NCBI GenBank assembly: GCA_002390165.1
Contig: DGOU01000158.1
Coordinates: forward strand, 1,185 to 7,687
Origin: Lutibacter sp. UBA4458
Lineage (GTDB): Bacteria > Bacteroidota > Bacteroidia > Flavobacteriales > Flavobacteriaceae
Direction: 5' to 3'
Length of the DNA: 6,503 nucleotides
The notes beneath the pieces were generated by a model. The model did no database searches. It was not told the origin of the DNA and saw nothing but the letters and a program-made list of their open reading frames with translations. Both the position numbers and the translations under genes were made by a program. Positions 6,062 to 6,503 of this stretch are shown piece after piece (the first letter of the stretch is position 1; every line of letters begins with the position of its first letter).

Positions 6062-6503
6062 CTACTTTATACTTTTTAAACGCAACGTTACTGCATTTTT
6101 ATGTGCATCTAATCCTTCGGCTTCTGCCATTAACTCAATTGTTTTTCCAATATTTCGAATTCCTTTTTTGGTTATTTTTTGAAATGAAATAGCTTTCAAA
6201 AACGAATCTAAATTAACGCCTGAATAAGTTTTTGAATAGCCATTTGTTGGTAATGTATGGTTGGTTCCTGAAGCATAATCACCCGCACTTTCAGGAGTGT
6301 AATTTCCAATAAAAACAGAGCCTGCATTTTGAATTCCATTCACATAAAAATCGTTATTATCTGTGCAAATTATAAAATGCTCTGGGCCGTATTCGTTAAT
6401 TAAATCAGATGCAATTTCTTTGTTTTCAACATATAGTAACTTAGAATTTTTCATGGCATTTTCAACAATACTTTTTCTAGATAAATTCTTAATTTGATTT
6501 TCT
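6062..6503 (-). CDS. hisD: HisD: histidinol dehydrogenase, C-terminal part (N-terminus beyond window)
   Basis: HisD is the zinc- and NAD-dependent enzyme that oxidises L-histidinol to histidine in two steps. The frame remains open through the window edge (the edge-proximal residues read ENQIKNLSRKSIVENAM), so the ATG at 6454-6452 is internal and the gene is partial at its 5' end. The last 146 residues of an expected roughly 430 are visible. YGPEHF carries the Glu-His pair equivalent to E. coli E326/H327, SAGDYASGTNHTLPT the zinc ligand equivalent to D360, and AEGLDAHKNAV the zinc-ligand histidine equivalent to H419. The other zinc-site residues lie outside the window. It ends in TAG, the only TAG among the his genes here, one base before a palindromic repeat. 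By the usual order in this group, hisG should lie further upstream, which cannot be checked here. Confidence 0.96.
   Translation of the reverse strand, partial: ENQIKNLSRKSIVENAMKNSKLLYVENKEIASDLINEYGPEHFIICTDNNDFYVNGIQNAGSVFIGNYTPESAGDYASGTNHTLPTNGYSKTYSGVNLDSFLKAISFQKITKKGIRNIGKTIELMAEAEGLDAHKNAVTLRLKSIK

Noticed and set aside
6452..6454. ATG as the start of a short 130-residue hisD-like gene
   Set aside because: The frame stays open with HisD-like residues up to the window edge, so this Met is internal and the gene is simply cut by the window, not truncated in the genome.

Overview
This AT-rich window carries most of a histidine biosynthesis operon. All genes lie on the minus strand, so transcription runs from high to low coordinates: hisD (3' part only), hisC, hisB, hisH, hisA, hisF, hisIE, then a DUF2461 gene cut off by the left window edge. 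The gene order, the fused HisB (phosphatase plus dehydratase) and HisIE enzymes, the lack of clear Shine-Dalgarno sequences before the starts, and intergenic repeats of the TGTCATTGCGAAGC / TGTCATGCTGAACTTG type all suggest Bacteroidota, most likely a member of Flavobacteriia. No species can be named from the sequence alone.

Layout from the operon's upstream side: hisD C-terminal part 6503-6062; repeat-filled gap; hisC 5907-4870; hisB 4873-3737, overlapping hisC by 4 nt (ATGA); repeat-bearing gap; hisH 3651-3070; 207-nt gap with two repeats; hisA 2862-2137; repeat-bearing gap; hisF 2008-1253; gap with a 17-bp perfect inverted repeat; hisIE 1140-538; plain 39-nt gap; DUF2461 gene 498-1, open at the window edge. 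hisG and the operon promoter or leader are not in the window. No gene-free stretch exceeds 300 bases.

The enzymes act together as follows. HisIE opens and processes phosphoribosyl-ATP, HisA isomerises the product, HisH/HisF form imidazole glycerol phosphate plus AICAR, HisB dehydrates it and later removes phosphate, HisC transaminates between the two HisB steps, and HisD oxidises histidinol to histidine. All key catalytic residues I could check are present.

The metabolic genes are ordinary. What stands out is the spacers. Each of the five his junctions that has an intergenic gap contains one or two palindromic REP/MITE-like elements, lying 0-11 nt after the upstream stop codon. Several share a (T/C)GTCA terminus, and one may supply the hisD stop codon. 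The only repeat-free his junction is the overlapping hisC-hisB pair. I see no sign of a new defence, mobile or biosynthetic gene system.
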